In this document: piece after piece, positions 35,850 to 45,065 of the stretch
How positions within the stretch are numbered: the first letter of the stretch is position 1
Layout: every line of letters starts with the position of its first letter
Assembly (NCBI GenBank): GCA_030426265.1
Contig: JAUHYP010000004.1
Coordinates: 62,001-126,000, forward strand
Reading direction: 5' to 3'
DNA: 64,000 bases
Origin: Gammaproteobacteria bacterium
GTDB lineage: Bacteria; Pseudomonadota; Gammaproteobacteria; Xanthomonadales; SZUA-36
Translations under genes and position numbers: made by a program
The notes under the pieces: generated by a model
Databases searched by the model: none
What the model was told of the DNA's origin: nothing
What the model saw: the letters and a program-made list of their open reading frames with translations, nothing else

Positions 35850-35883
35850 GGCCCGTTCGGGCCCCGGCAGCCTGTTGGCTGCC
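35850..35883. terminator. Possible bidirectional hairpins between the CBS gene and nqrF
   Basis: Two stems sit in the convergent gap: GGCCC/GGGCC with a 4-base loop, then a perfect 7-bp GGCAGCC-TGTT-GGCTGCC. Neither is followed by a T-run, so intrinsic termination is uncertain. Confidence 0.3.
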
Positions 35884-35901
35884 AAGCCATGGACGGCGGC
35901 C

Positions 35902-37122
35902 TCAGCCGCCGAAATCGTCCAGCATGATGTCTTCGCGGTCGACCCCGAGTTCGAGCAGCATGTTGATCACCGAGCTGTTCATGATCGGCGGTCCGCACAT
36001 GTAGTACTCGCAGTCTTCCGGTGCCGGGTGATTCTTGAGGTACTCCTCGAACAGCACGTTGTGAATGAAGCCCGTGTAGCCGTCCCAGTCGTCGGTGGGC
36101 AGGGGGTCGGACAGGGCGACGTGCCATTCGAAATTGTCGTTGGTGCGGGCCAGTTCGTCGAAGTCCTCGACGTAGAACATCTCGCGCTTCGAGCGCGCGC
36201 CATACCAGAACGAGATCTTGCGCTTGCTGTTCAGGCGACGCAGCTGGTCGAAGATGTGGCTGCGCATCGGCGCCATGCCGGCGCCCCCACCGACGAACAC
36301 CATTTCCTTCTCCGTGTCCCGGGCGAAAAACTCGCCAAAGGGCCCCGAAATTGTCACTTCGTCTCCGGGTTTCAGGTCGAAGATGAATGAGGACATCTGT
36401 CCCGGCGGCACGTTGGATGCGCCCGGTGGCGGGGACGCGATCCGGACGTTGAGCATGATGATGCCCTTTTCCTCCGGGTAGTTCGCCATGGAATAGGCGC
36501 GCTCGATGGGTTCGGCGACGGTCGACTCGTATTGCCACAGGTCGAAGCGGTCCCAGTCGTCGCGGAATTTTTCGGCGACCTGGAAATCCTTGTACTTCAC
36601 GCTGTGGGGCGGCGCGGCGATCTGGATGTAGCCGCCGGCGCGGAACTTGACGTCCTCGCCCTCGGGCAGTTCCAGCACCAGTTCCTTGATGAAGGTCGCG
36701 ACGTTGTCGTTCGAGCGCACCTTGCACGGCCACTTCTTCACGCCGAAGACTTCTTCCGGCACCTCGATGACCATGTCCTGCTTGACGGCGACCTGGCAGG
36801 AAAGGCGATCGCCCTCCGCCGCTTCGCGTCGCGTGATGTGACTGGTCTCGGTCGGCAGGATGGCGCCGCCGCCGGAGTGGATCTTCACCCGGCACTGGGC
36901 GCAGGTGCCGCCGCCGCCGCAGGCCGAGGGCACGAACAGGCCCTGGGCGGCCAGCGTGGTCAGCAGTTTGCCGCCGGCAGGAACGCTCAGGGTCTTCTCG
37001 TCGTTGATGACGAGGCTGACGTTGCCCGTGGCGACCAGGCGCGAGCGCGCCGCCATGATGATGCCCACCAGCATCAGCACGATGAGGGTGAACAGGAGCA
37101 CGCCCATGTAGAAAGTCGTCAT
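35902..37122 (-). CDS. nqrF: Na+-NQR subunit F, NADH-oxidising reductase
   Basis: A 406-residue subunit, close to the usual 407. One N-terminal membrane helix ([17 protein letters not shown]). A 2Fe-2S ferredoxin domain, about 35-130, has the cysteine cluster [11 protein letters not shown] and a fourth Cys in DRLSCQV. The flavodoxin-reductase-like part binds FAD ([11 protein letters not shown]) and NADH ([13 protein letters not shown]). It takes hydride from NADH and starts the electron path of the Na+ pump. It is the last gene of the nqrA-F operon. Confidence 0.97.
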   Translation of the reverse strand: MTTFYMGVLLFTLIVLMLVGIIMAARSRLVATGNVSLVINDEKTLSVPAGGKLLTTLAAQGLFVPSACGGGGTCAQCRVKIHSGGGAILPTETSHITRREAAEGDRLSCQVAVKQDMVIEVPEEVFGVKKWPCKVRSNDNVATFIKELVLELPEGEDVKFRAGGYIQIAAPPHSVKYKDFQVAEKFRDDWDRFDLWQYESTVAEPIERAYSMANYPEEKGIIMLNVRIASPPPGASNVPPGQMSSFIFDLKPGDEVTISGPFGEFFARDTEKEMVFVGGGAGMAPMRSHIFDQLRRLNSKRKISFWYGARSKREMFYVEDFDELARTNDNFEWHVALSDPLPTDDWDGYTGFIHNVLFEEYLKNHPAPEDCEYYMCGPPIMNSSVINMLLELGVDREDIMLDDFGG

Positions 37123-37132
37123 GGCGGTCCTC

Positions 37133-37741
37133 CTAGATGTTCACGCCGCTGAACGACATGAAGGCCAGCGCCATGAGCCCGGCCGAAATGAAGGTGATGC
37201 CCAGCCCCTGCAAGCCGTCCGGAACGTCGGAGTACTTCAGCTTTTCACGCACACCCGCCATGGCCGCGATGGCGAGCGCCCAGCCCAGGCCGGAGGAAAA
37301 TCCGAAGGTCACCGCCTGGGGGAAATCGTAGTCGCGCTGCTCCATGAACAGGGAGCCGCCCAGGATGGCGCAGTTCACCGTGATCAGGGGCAGGAAGATG
37401 CCCAGGGCGTTGTACAGGGCCGGAAAGAAGCGGTCCAGCGTCATTTCCAGGATCTGCACCATGGCCGCGATCACGCCGATGTAGGTGATCAGGCTGAGGA
37501 AGGTCAAGTCGACGTTTTCCAGCCCCGCCCACGCCAGTGCGCCCGGCTTGAGCAGGTAGGTCAGCAGCAGGTTGTTCGCCGGCACGGTGATGGTCTGCAC
37601 GGCGATGACCGAGGCGCCCAGGCCGATCGCCGTGGAGACGTTCTTCGAGACGGCGAGAAAGGTGCACATGCCCAGGAAGAAGGCCAGGGCCAGGTTCTCG
37701 ACGAAGATCGCCCGGAAGGCGAGTGAAAGCAGCTCTTCCAT
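37133..37741 (-). CDS. nqrE: Na+-NQR subunit E
   Basis: A 202-residue integral membrane subunit with six helices, the standard length. C26 in [11 protein letters not shown] and the second Cys in TVNCAILGG correspond to ligands of the intramembrane [2Fe-2S] cluster shared by NqrD and NqrE. It sits between nqrD and nqrF, sharing one base with nqrD and separated by 10 bases from nqrF. With NqrD it forms part of the membrane electron and Na+ path. Confidence 0.97.
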   Translation of the reverse strand: MEELLSLAFRAIFVENLALAFFLGMCTFLAVSKNVSTAIGLGASVIAVQTITVPANNLLLTYLLKPGALAWAGLENVDLTFLSLITYIGVIAAMVQILEMTLDRFFPALYNALGIFLPLITVNCAILGGSLFMEQRDYDFPQAVTFGFSSGLGWALAIAAMAGVREKLKYSDVPDGLQGLGITFISAGLMALAFMSFSGVNI

Positions 37742-38394
37742 CAGTGGGCCTCGACGCGCTGGATGGTGTACTCGCGCTCCTCGACCTGCTTCGGCTTCCA
37801 GGTGCGGTTGATCCAGATGATGATGCCGATCAGGAAGAAGGCCGAGGGCGGCAGCAGCAGCAGGCCGTTCGGCACGTACCAGCCGCCGTTGTTCACCGCC
37901 GGAAGGACGGTGAAGCCGAACAGGGTGCCGGCGCCGAACAGTTCGCGGATGAAGCCCACCAGCACCAGCAGCAGGCCGTATCCCAGGCCGTTGCCGATGC
38001 CGTCCAGCAAGGAGGCGATGGGCGGGTTCTTCATCGCGAAGGCCTCGGCGCGGCCCATGACGATGCAGTTGGTGATGATCAGCCCGACGAAGACCGAGAG
38101 GGTCTTGGAAATTTCGTAGGCGTAGGCCTTGAGCACCTGGTCGACCAGGATCACCAGCGAGGCGATGATCACCATCTGCACGATGATGCGGATCGAGCCC
38201 GGAATCTGGCTGCGGATCATCGAGATGAACATGGACGACAGGCCCGTCACACAGGTCACGGCGATGGCCATGACCAGCGAGACCTTCAGCGAGGTCGTCA
38301 CCGCCAGGGCGGAACAGATGCCCAGCACCTGCAGGGTGATGGGGTTGTGGTCGACCAGCGGTTCGACCAGCAGTTTACCGGTGGTTTTGCTCAT
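37741..38394 (-). CDS. nqrD: Na+-NQR subunit D
   Basis: A 217-residue integral membrane subunit with six helices. C27 in [12 protein letters not shown] and the Cys of [13 protein letters not shown] match the intramembrane iron-sulfur ligands. It opens with a helix typical of NqrD ([19 protein letters not shown]) and ends in a short basic tail. Its start overlaps the end of nqrC by four bases. Confidence 0.97.
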   Translation of the reverse strand: MSKTTGKLLVEPLVDHNPITLQVLGICSALAVTTSLKVSLVMAIAVTCVTGLSSMFISMIRSQIPGSIRIIVQMVIIASLVILVDQVLKAYAYEISKTLSVFVGLIITNCIVMGRAEAFAMKNPPIASLLDGIGNGLGYGLLLVLVGFIRELFGAGTLFGFTVLPAVNNGGWYVPNGLLLLPPSAFFLIGIIIWINRTWKPKQVEEREYTIQRVEAH

Positions 38395-39227
38395 AACGCT
38401 TCCCCTGTCCTGAGGCGTTCCAGGAACGGGCCGTAGCCTTGTTCATCCATCCAGAATCGTACGAGTTTGTCGACGCCCACCGAGGTCAGCGTGGCGCCGG
38501 CGATGGCGTCGACGTGGTAGTCCGCGCCTGCGGGCGGCGCCGTCTTGGCGACGGTGATCGCCAGCTCGCCGTCCTCGTCGAACACGCGCTTGTCGCGCCA
38601 CAGGGCCTTCCAGCGCGGGTTGTCGACCTCGGCGCCCAGGCCGGGCGTCTCGCCGTGTTCGTAGAACTGCAGGCCGTAGATGCTGCTGCCGTCCTCTTCC
38701 AGCGCGATAAAGCCGTACAGCGTGGACCACAGGCCGTAGCCGTGGATCGGCAGGATCACCTTGTCGAGTGCGCCGTCCTCGTCGCGCAGCAGGTACACCG
38801 TCTTGTACAGCGACTGCCGGTTGATGGAAGCCGGGTCCTCGACCAGTTCGCGTGATGTTTCCGGGTCGGCGGCCGCGGCGCGGTCGTCGAAGGTTCGCGC
38901 GTCGAACTGCTCCGTGAACTGTCCGGAGGCGACCTCCAGGACGTGCGGTTCGAAGGCGCTGAATCGTTCCTGGATGTCCACGCCGGGCTCGTACAGTCCT
39001 GCGACTTCCAGGATGTTCTTCTGCTTGTCGCGCAGCTTGTTGGCCTCCTGCGCCGGGCGCAGCGAGACGGACGCGAAGGAGACGAAGGTCGAGGCGACCA
39101 GGCAGAGGGTCACCGCGACGAAGATCGTCTTTGGCAGCGAATCGGGCGGCAGGTCGAGGAAGCGCCGGAGGGGACCCTTCTTCTCGACCTCGCGGCCATT
39201 GTCGGTGTTCATGTCATGCTCAGACAT
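38391..39227 (-). CDS. nqrC: Na+-NQR subunit C (covalent FMN)
   Basis: A 278-residue subunit with one N-terminal membrane helix ([21 protein letters not shown]) after a 30-residue charged lead. The FMN-attachment site is [11 protein letters not shown] near the C-terminus; the Thr of the GAT motif takes FMN covalently. The first residue of the usual SGAT is Ala here. Attachment is normally made by ApbE, which is not in this window. A periplasmic electron carrier. It overlaps nqrB by eight bases and nqrD by four. Confidence 0.96.
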   Translation of the reverse strand: MSEHDMNTDNGREVEKKGPLRRFLDLPPDSLPKTIFVAVTLCLVASTFVSFASVSLRPAQEANKLRDKQKNILEVAGLYEPGVDIQERFSAFEPHVLEVASGQFTEQFDARTFDDRAAAADPETSRELVEDPASINRQSLYKTVYLLRDEDGALDKVILPIHGYGLWSTLYGFIALEEDGSSIYGLQFYEHGETPGLGAEVDNPRWKALWRDKRVFDEDGELAITVAKTAPPAGADYHVDAIAGATLTSVGVDKLVRFWMDEQGYGPFLERLRTGEAL

Positions 39228-40446
39228 CGTCCGCTCCCTGTGGCGCCTGCGCCAGGCGCCGGCTGCGACGCTTGATGTTGGCCTGTACCACGAAGAAGTC
39301 GATCAGCGGCGCGAACACGTTGCCGAACAGGATGGCCAGCATCATGCCTTCCGGGAAAGCCGGGTTGATGACACGGATCATCACGACCATGACGCCGATC
39401 AGCGCGCCGTAGATGTAGCGCCCCGCGTTGGTGTGGCTGGCCGAGACCGGCTCGGTGACCATGAAGGCGAGGCCGAAGGCGTAACCGCCCAGCACCAGGT
39501 GCCAGTACCAGGGCATAGCGAACATCGGGTTGCTGTCCGAACCGATGGCGTTGAGCAGCAGCGAGAATCCGATGGTGCCCGCCAGGCAGCCGACCACCAG
39601 GCGCCAGTTGGCGATCTTCGTGGCCAGCAGGAAAGCGAGGCCGATCATGCAGGCGATGGTGGAGGTCTCGCCGATGCTGCCCTGGATGGTGCCGATGAAG
39701 GCGTTCCACCAGGTGATGTCGATGCCTGCCAGGGCCTGGTGACCGTCGCTGGCGGAAACCGCCAGGGCGGTCGCGCCCGTGAAGCCGTCGACCGGCGTCC
39801 AGATGGCGTCGCCCGACAGGTAGGCCGGGTAGGCGAAGTACAGGAACGCGCGGCCCGTCAGCGCCGGGTTGAGGAAATTCTTGCCGGTGCCGCCGAACAC
39901 TTCCTTGCCGATCACCACGCCGAACATGATGCCCAGCGCGACCTGCCACAGGGGCGTGGTGGCCGGCAGGATCAGCGCGTACAGCATCGAGGTGACCAGG
40001 AAGCCCTCGTTCACCTCGTGGCGGCGGATCACGGCGAAAATGACTTCGCAGATGCCGCCGGCGACCAGCGTGGTGATGTAGATCGGCAGGAAATAGAGCG
40101 CCCCGTGCATGACGTTGGCGAACCAGTTGCCGGCGTCCAGGCCGATCCCGCTCCAGACCAGGAGGTCGGTGCGCCAGCCCGACGCGGGGAGCGATTCGAG
40201 GGCCGTGTTGGCCTGGAAGCCGGTGTTCCACATGCCGAACACCACGCAGGGCAGGGTGGCGATCACGACGTAGGTCATGATGCGCTTCATGTCGATGTAA
40301 GAGCGCGCGTGGGGCGCGACGGTCGTGACCGTCTTCGGGGTGTAGATGAAGCTCTCGATCATTTCATAGACCGGGAAATAACGCTCCCACTTGCCACCCT
40401 TGGTGAAGTTCGGCTCGATGCGGTCGAAAAAGCTGCGCAGACCCAC
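39220..40446 (-). CDS. nqrB: Na+-NQR subunit B (covalent FMN, Na+ channel)
   Basis: A 408-residue subunit with about ten membrane helices. The covalent FMN site is VDGFTGATALAV; the first position of the SGAT box is Thr here, with the acceptor Thr kept. The region around LPATTPLWQVALGIMFGVVIGKEVFGGTGKNFLNPAL is highly typical. It is thought to carry part of the Na+ channel and the quinone site. The stop overlaps nqrC, and only three bases separate it from nqrA. Confidence 0.97.
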   Translation of the reverse strand: MGLRSFFDRIEPNFTKGGKWERYFPVYEMIESFIYTPKTVTTVAPHARSYIDMKRIMTYVVIATLPCVVFGMWNTGFQANTALESLPASGWRTDLLVWSGIGLDAGNWFANVMHGALYFLPIYITTLVAGGICEVIFAVIRRHEVNEGFLVTSMLYALILPATTPLWQVALGIMFGVVIGKEVFGGTGKNFLNPALTGRAFLYFAYPAYLSGDAIWTPVDGFTGATALAVSASDGHQALAGIDITWWNAFIGTIQGSIGETSTIACMIGLAFLLATKIANWRLVVGCLAGTIGFSLLLNAIGSDSNPMFAMPWYWHLVLGGYAFGLAFMVTEPVSASHTNAGRYIYGALIGVMVVMIRVINPAFPEGMMLAILFGNVFAPLIDFFVVQANIKRRSRRLAQAPQGADDV

Positions 40447-40449
40447 GGC

Positions 40450-41793
40450 TCAGCCCTCCTTCTCGATTTTCTGGAGGCAATCGCGCAGGGCGATCCCGTA
40501 TTCGTACTTGGCCGGGCAGGCGAAGGTCACCAGGCCGAGGTCTTCCTCGTCCAGTTCCAGTGCGCCCAGGGCCTGCGCGGTGTCCGTGTCCATGATCAGC
40601 AGGGCCCGCAGCAGCTGCGTCGGGAGATAGTCCTGCGGCATCAGCATCTCGAAGGTGCCGGTGGGCACCATCGCCCGGCGGCCACCGTTGAGGTTGCTGG
40701 TGAAGGGAAACAGGCGCCGGAAGAAGGCCGAACCCAGCACGGGCTGGATGGCGAACTTGCCGGGCATGGGCCGGATCCAGCCCAGAACGTGCTGGTCGCG
40801 TTCTTCCTCGATCAGCGTGACCTGGCGCGCGTAGCGGCCCAGGAAATTTTCCGGCCAGGGCGCGCTGCGTCCTGACAGCACGGAACCGGAAATGACGCGT
40901 ACCGGCGCATCGCCGGCAATCTCGTCGCGAACCAGATCGTCCAGCGAGGCGCCCATGACGGTGCGCAGCAGGCGCGGATTCTTCGCTGACGGCCCGCCGA
41001 GGGCAACCACCCGCTCCGGGTCGAGGTGGCCGGTCTGCAGCAGCCGGCCGATGGCGATCACGTCCTGGTAGCCGATGGTCCACACCGGCGTCTCGCCGCG
41101 CGGCGGATACAGGAAGTGAATGTGCGTGCCCGCGAGCCCGGCCGGGTGCGGTCCGCTGAAACCGGCGACCGTGACGCCGGGAACACCGGCGCCGGGCAGC
41201 TCTGCGCCGGCCGCCTGGCACAGGTAGGTGTCGCCGTCCGTCAGGTGAGTGATGGCGGCCAGGCCCCGCTCGAAGGCCTCGGCGGCCTCGGCGATGACGA
41301 TGGCCGGGTCGGCGCACAGCGGTTCGCTGTCGGTGGCGGTGACGAAGATGGCGCCGGGCTTGTGGGCCGGGTCGGCCAGTTTGGAATAGGGCCGCGTGCG
41401 GAACGAGGTCCACAGGCCGCTGGCGCAGAGCTTTTCCGTGAGGCCTTCGGCCGAGGTGTCGTCGCCGATGCCGGAGAAATCGACGCCGGGGTCGGCGGGG
41501 TCGGTGACCTCGATCTCGATGCTCTGCAGCACGCGTCGCGCACCACGGTGATCGTCCTTGACGCGCCCGCTCACGGGCGCCGTGACGAGGACCTCAGGCA
41601 GGTCCTTGTGGAAGAACAGCGGTTCGCCGCGGCGCACGGCCTGGCCCGGTTCGACCTGGACGCGTGGCTTGAGGCCCAGGTAGTCCGCGCCGAGCAGTCC
41701 GACGGTGGCCGGGGCCGCGCCGGGGTGAATGACCTGCTCCGGACGTCCGGCAATCGGGAGGTCCGATCCTTTTTTCAATCTGAAAACTTGCAT
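40450..41793 (-). CDS. nqrA: Na+-NQR subunit A
   Basis: A 447-residue peripheral subunit from ATG 41793; the in-frame TTG at 41805 would add four residues. It begins FRLKKGSDLPIAGRPEQVIHPG, the classic NqrA opening. The core contains VKDDHRGARRVLQSIEIEV and IFVTATDSEPLCADP, followed by HFLYPPRGETPVWTIGYQDVIAIGRL. The quinone-linked function of NqrA in the complex is established for the family. It is the first structural gene of the operon; the maturation gene nqrM lies just upstream. Confidence 0.96.
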   Translation of the reverse strand: MQVFRLKKGSDLPIAGRPEQVIHPGAAPATVGLLGADYLGLKPRVQVEPGQAVRRGEPLFFHKDLPEVLVTAPVSGRVKDDHRGARRVLQSIEIEVTDPADPGVDFSGIGDDTSAEGLTEKLCASGLWTSFRTRPYSKLADPAHKPGAIFVTATDSEPLCADPAIVIAEAAEAFERGLAAITHLTDGDTYLCQAAGAELPGAGVPGVTVAGFSGPHPAGLAGTHIHFLYPPRGETPVWTIGYQDVIAIGRLLQTGHLDPERVVALGGPSAKNPRLLRTVMGASLDDLVRDEIAGDAPVRVISGSVLSGRSAPWPENFLGRYARQVTLIEEERDQHVLGWIRPMPGKFAIQPVLGSAFFRRLFPFTSNLNGGRRAMVPTGTFEMLMPQDYLPTQLLRALLIMDTDTAQALGALELDEEDLGLVTFACPAKYEYGIALRDCLQKIEKEG

Positions 41794-41859
41794 GTGCTCG
41801 GCCAATTCCGACCCCGACTTCGGTCAGGAAGACAAATTCAATCCTTGCTGAAATTCCGC

Positions 41860-42081
41860 TTACCGGGCCTGGCTGGTGCGAGACCGGGGACAGGCGGCGC
41901 GTTTCTGGAGCGGGTGATCCGCGTCGACGTTCCTGTTGCAGATCATACATTTATCTGCATCGGTCATGCCATTGAGCCCGCCACAACTGCCCTGGATGCG
42001 TCGACCGGACAGGATGACGCCGAGCGACATGCCCAGGATCACCAGGGCCAATAGTAAAAATGCGATGAGAAACGTCGCCAT
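41860..42081 (-). CDS. nqrM: Na+-NQR maturation protein NqrM
   Basis: A 73-residue protein from ATG 42081; the track ORF starts 31 codons early. One N-terminal membrane helix (TFLIAFLLLALVILGMSLGVI) is followed by the signature RRIQGSCGGLNG and clustered cysteines (CMIC). This layout marks NqrM (DUF539), needed to assemble the iron site of NqrD/E. It usually lies near the end of the nqr cluster, next to apbE; here it is ahead of nqrA and apbE is absent. Confidence 0.92.
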   Translation of the reverse strand: MATFLIAFLLLALVILGMSLGVILSGRRIQGSCGGLNGMTDADKCMICNRNVDADHPLQKRAACPRSRTSQAR

Positions 42082-42119
42082 CTTTGGTTTTCCGGTGGTG
42101 AATTCAGTCCAGGCAGCCG

Positions 42120-42140
42120 GTCGCGAACCCGTCGCGAACC
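42120..42140. repeat. Tandem direct repeat in the nqrM upstream region
   Basis: Two head-to-tail copies of GTCGCGAACC, one base apart, 39 bases upstream of the nqrM start in a 210-base divergent intergenic region. Placement suits a regulator binding site, but no function is shown. Confidence 0.5.
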
Positions 42141-42291
42141 ACTTGGGGTCCGTTCGCCCGACGCAGCACGACATGATACTAAATTATCGGGTCGGGGTCA
42201 GGCTCCAGAGGCGTTTTTCGGGCCGAACAGCCGCTTCGATTTCGTTCATCTATAGTTGGATCCGAGGGAGAGACAAAGAGGAGAGACCCCC

Positions 42292-42555
42292 ATGAGTGCA
42301 ATCGACAATTCTGACGTTCCTTCGGTCGGCAACTGGTTCTGGACCGTGCTGGTGCTCGGCCTGCCGCTGATAGGCCTGATCATGGCGCTGTACTGGGCAT
42401 TCGCCGGGGGCGCCAACCCCAGCAAGCGCAACCTGTGCCGCGCCATCCTGATCTGGTGGCTGGTCATCATCGTCTTCTACATCCTGCTGTTCGTCTTTGC
42501 CGGCGGCATGGCGATGTTGGGCGGTTCGGGCGCTGAAATGGGCATGGGACTGTAG
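42292..42555 (+). CDS. Small membrane protein (87 aa)
   Basis: Starts at ATG 42292 after a GAGGAGA site. Two membrane helices (VLVLGLPLIGLIMALYWAFAG and ILIWWLVIIVFYILLFVFAGG) flank a short loop with ANPSKRNLCRA. The tail ends in a Met/Gly-rich segment (GAEMGMGL). It resembles small DUF-type membrane proteins without known role. A zinc-ribbon gene follows nine bases later, so the two are probably co-expressed. Confidence 0.72.
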   Translation: MSAIDNSDVPSVGNWFWTVLVLGLPLIGLIMALYWAFAGGANPSKRNLCRAILIWWLVIIVFYILLFVFAGGMAMLGGSGAEMGMGL

Positions 42556-42564
42556 GGGAACGTC

Positions 42565-42759
42565 ATGGCGACCTATGAGTGCAAGAAATGCGGAATGAGC
42601 GTCAATGCGACCTGCGGCCACTGCAATGCGGCGCTGGACAATGACAACCTCGAACTGCCGGACGGCCGCGTGGTGCAGATCTCGAAATGCCCCAACGGCC
42701 ACGGCAAGATCAAGTCACCGATGTGCTGCGGCGAGGACATGAGTTGCTCCCTCCAATGA
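42565..42759 (+). CDS. Zinc-ribbon protein (64 aa)
   Basis: A 64-residue soluble protein with nine cysteines: CKKCG, CGHC, a further C..GHG, then MCCGEDMSC. Two CxxC knuckles at residues 6-9 and 17-20 and a second set near the C-terminus suit one or two zinc sites. No enzyme motif. It lies between a small membrane protein gene and a lipoprotein gene; its stop overlaps the lipoprotein start (ATGA). Possible roles include nucleic-acid or protein binding, but nothing is decisive. Confidence 0.75.
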   Translation: MATYECKKCGMSVNATCGHCNAALDNDNLELPDGRVVQISKCPNGHGKIKSPMCCGEDMSCSLQ

Positions 42760-43409
42760 AGGGGCTCGCGCCCCATCCGAGAGCGCTCGCAGGCGCCCTG
42801 GCAATCGGGCTGCTGGCGGGCTGTGGCGGTGAATCCGCTGGCGAACCGGCACGGCAGGCCGCCGCGACGGAGCCGGCCGGGTCCGCCAGGGAGGCGCCGG
42901 CCGCGGGTTCGCCCTGCGCCCCGCTGGACAATCCGGTCGAGCGTTACGACCCGGGCGGAAAACCCATGGCCTTCGGCTTCGAGTATCCCGGTGGCTGGGT
43001 CGTCCAGGAGCAGTTCACCAGCAGCGGTGTGAGCAGCATCGACATCGTCGGTCGCATCGACCCGGAAAGCCGGTCACCGGACTTCGTGTTCCGGATCGGC
43101 CACGTGGTGACCAAGCCCAACGCCAATGCCCCCAACCTGCTGACAACCTGGCAGAAGCTGCCGATGATCGAAGGCATCGAGGAAGTGCCGGTGGGCGGCC
43201 GGACCCTGTACATCGCAAAGACGCGGATGGGGGAGATGATCGCTTACCAGGCCCTGTTTCCCGATTCAGCCAGCGAAACCTCGGCCTGGCTGGTTTCCGG
43301 GGGGCTGCCCCAGGTGCCGGACGGCTGCGAGGAGGCCGCCTTCGCTGCATTCGAGCGGCTCCTGCACAGCCTGGAGCCGAATCCGGAGATCGGCGCGCCT
43401 CCCGAATGA
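42756..43409 (+). CDS. Lipoprotein, function unknown
   Basis: A 217-residue lipoprotein from ATG 42756, which overlaps the zinc-ribbon stop. The signal peptide ends in the lipobox LLAGC. A low-complexity Ala/Glu/Pro linker follows, then a globular domain: AFGFEYPGGWVVQEQ, DFVFRIGHVVTKPN and TLYIAKTRMGEMIAYQALFPD. Ends PNPEIGAPPE. The domain opens like PsbP-type or related periplasmic folds, but the match is not firm. Located at a membrane face by its lipid anchor. Confidence 0.75.
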   Translation: MKGLAPHPRALAGALAIGLLAGCGGESAGEPARQAAATEPAGSAREAPAAGSPCAPLDNPVERYDPGGKPMAFGFEYPGGWVVQEQFTSSGVSSIDIVGRIDPESRSPDFVFRIGHVVTKPNANAPNLLTTWQKLPMIEGIEEVPVGGRTLYIAKTRMGEMIAYQALFPDSASETSAWLVSGGLPQVPDGCEEAAFAAFERLLHSLEPNPEIGAPPE

Positions 43410-43517
43410 GGCCGTCGTAGGCCATGACGGGACTCCGCAGACCGGGCGATGATTCGTGAAGGCGGGTCATCGGCGTCTCCAGGGTGCCTTGACGGTGAAC
43501 CATCCAACCGCCGCCTC

Positions 43518-45059
43518 ATGAGCCGGTTCGGACTGTGGTGTCTTTGTGGAATGCTCTGTCTGTCGTTTGCCAGCGTGAGTGCTGACCCGGGTCAGTTCAC
43601 CGCCAGCCAGGACATTGGTCCGGTTCGACTCGCCGGCGCCACGGATTTCAACCCTTCCACGGGTGCCTACCGGGTGAGCGCCAGCGGTCACAATCTCTGG
43701 GGCGCGCAGGACGGTTTTCATTTCGCCTGGAAGAAGATGGCCGTCCGCAACCTTCGCCTGGCGGCGGATATCGAGTTCGTCGGGGCCGGGGTCGACCCCC
43801 ATCGCAAGGCCGGGCTCATGATTCGCCAGTCCCTGGATGACGATGCGGCCTACGTGGACGTGATCATCCACGGTGACGGACTCACTTCCCTGCAATGGCG
43901 CGACACTGCGGGCGGCGAAACACGCCAGATTACCTGGAACCACACCCACGCCCGGCGCCTGGCCCTGGAGTTCGTCGATGGCGTTGCCTACTGGTCGCTG
44001 TCACGGGACGAGACGCCACCCGAACGTGCGGGGGGCAACGTGCGGATCGAGCTGGGCCCGGAGGTCTACGTGGGCCTGGCGCTCAGCGCGCACAACGACA
44101 CGGTGACAGAAACGGCGATCTTCCGGAACGTGACGCTCGAGCCCATCGAGTTCTCGCCACCGCCGGACCCGGGCTACGGGGCGCGCGTGGACAGCACGCT
44201 GGAGGTCATCGACATCCGGGACGGCAACCGGCGGGTGGTCCACCACCTGGCGGGGACCAAGTTCGAGGCCCCCAACTGGTCACGGGACGGATTCCTGGTC
44301 TACAACCAGGAGGGCCTCATCTATCGGATCCCGGTCGAAGGCGGCAGGCCCGAGGTCATCGACACCGGGCCACTGGTGCGCAACAACAACGACCACGGGC
44401 TGTCCCCGGACGGGTCGCAACTCATCGTGTCCGACCAGTCCGAGCCTGACGACCTGTCGCGCATCTACCTCTTGCCGGTCACGGGTTCGTCGACACCCCG
44501 CCTGGTCGTGGGACATCCGACCGACCGCTCGTATTGGCACGCCTGGCACCCGGACGGCGACCTCATCGCTTACACGGCACGCCGACCGGCCGTTTCCGAC
44601 GCCTACGACATCTGGGGTATCCGGCTTTCCGGTGGTGAAGAGTTCCGGCTGGTCGGCTCGCCGGCGCTGGACGACGGACCGGAGTTCACGCCGGATGGCG
44701 AGTCCCTCTACTTCAACTCCTCGCGCTCGGGCCACATGAAGATCTGGCGAACGCGCGCGGATGGCACGGAGCCGGAACAGGTGACCTTCGGCGAGGACAG
44801 CCGCGACTGGTTCCCCCACTTCTCGCCGGACGGCCGTTGGATGCCCTGGATCGCTTTCGGCATGGATGTCGCACTGGACGATCACCCCCCGAACCGGAAG
44901 GTCGAACTGCGCCTGGCCCCGGTCGATGGCAGTGAGCCACCCCGCACCCTGGCACGTCTGTTCGGGGGGCAGGGCACGCTGAACGTGCCGTCGTGGTCGC
45001 CGGACAGCACCCGCCTGGCCTTCGTCAGCTACCGTTTCGCCGAGGACCAGGGCGACTGA
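43518..45059 (+). CDS. Secreted TolB-like beta-propeller protein with N-terminal DUF1349-like domain
   Basis: A 513-residue protein from ATG 43518; the signal peptide ends near VSA-DP. Residues 25-215 resemble a DUF1349/concanavalin-like domain: AQDGFHFAWKKM, GAGVDPHRKAGLMIRQSLDDDAAYVDVIIHGDG. The second half is a propeller with PD40/TolB repeats: LSPDGSQLIVSDQ, WHPDGDLIAYTARRP, FTPDGESLYFNSSRSGHMKIW, FSPDGRWMPWIAFG and WSPDSTRLAFVSYRF. TolB-like propellers often bind partners or carbohydrates. No catalytic residue is visible. Confidence 0.87.
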   Translation: MSRFGLWCLCGMLCLSFASVSADPGQFTASQDIGPVRLAGATDFNPSTGAYRVSASGHNLWGAQDGFHFAWKKMAVRNLRLAADIEFVGAGVDPHRKAGLMIRQSLDDDAAYVDVIIHGDGLTSLQWRDTAGGETRQITWNHTHARRLALEFVDGVAYWSLSRDETPPERAGGNVRIELGPEVYVGLALSAHNDTVTETAIFRNVTLEPIEFSPPPDPGYGARVDSTLEVIDIRDGNRRVVHHLAGTKFEAPNWSRDGFLVYNQEGLIYRIPVEGGRPEVIDTGPLVRNNNDHGLSPDGSQLIVSDQSEPDDLSRIYLLPVTGSSTPRLVVGHPTDRSYWHAWHPDGDLIAYTARRPAVSDAYDIWGIRLSGGEEFRLVGSPALDDGPEFTPDGESLYFNSSRSGHMKIWRTRADGTEPEQVTFGEDSRDWFPHFSPDGRWMPWIAFGMDVALDDHPPNRKVELRLAPVDGSEPPRTLARLFGGQGTLNVPSWSPDSTRLAFVSYRFAEDQGD

Positions 45060-45065
45060 GCGGTT

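Noticed and set aside
38761-40875. 704-codon plus-strand ORF
   Set aside because: Antisense to nqrC and nqrB, which are unmistakable; the translation is low-complexity Gln/Arg/Asp/His.
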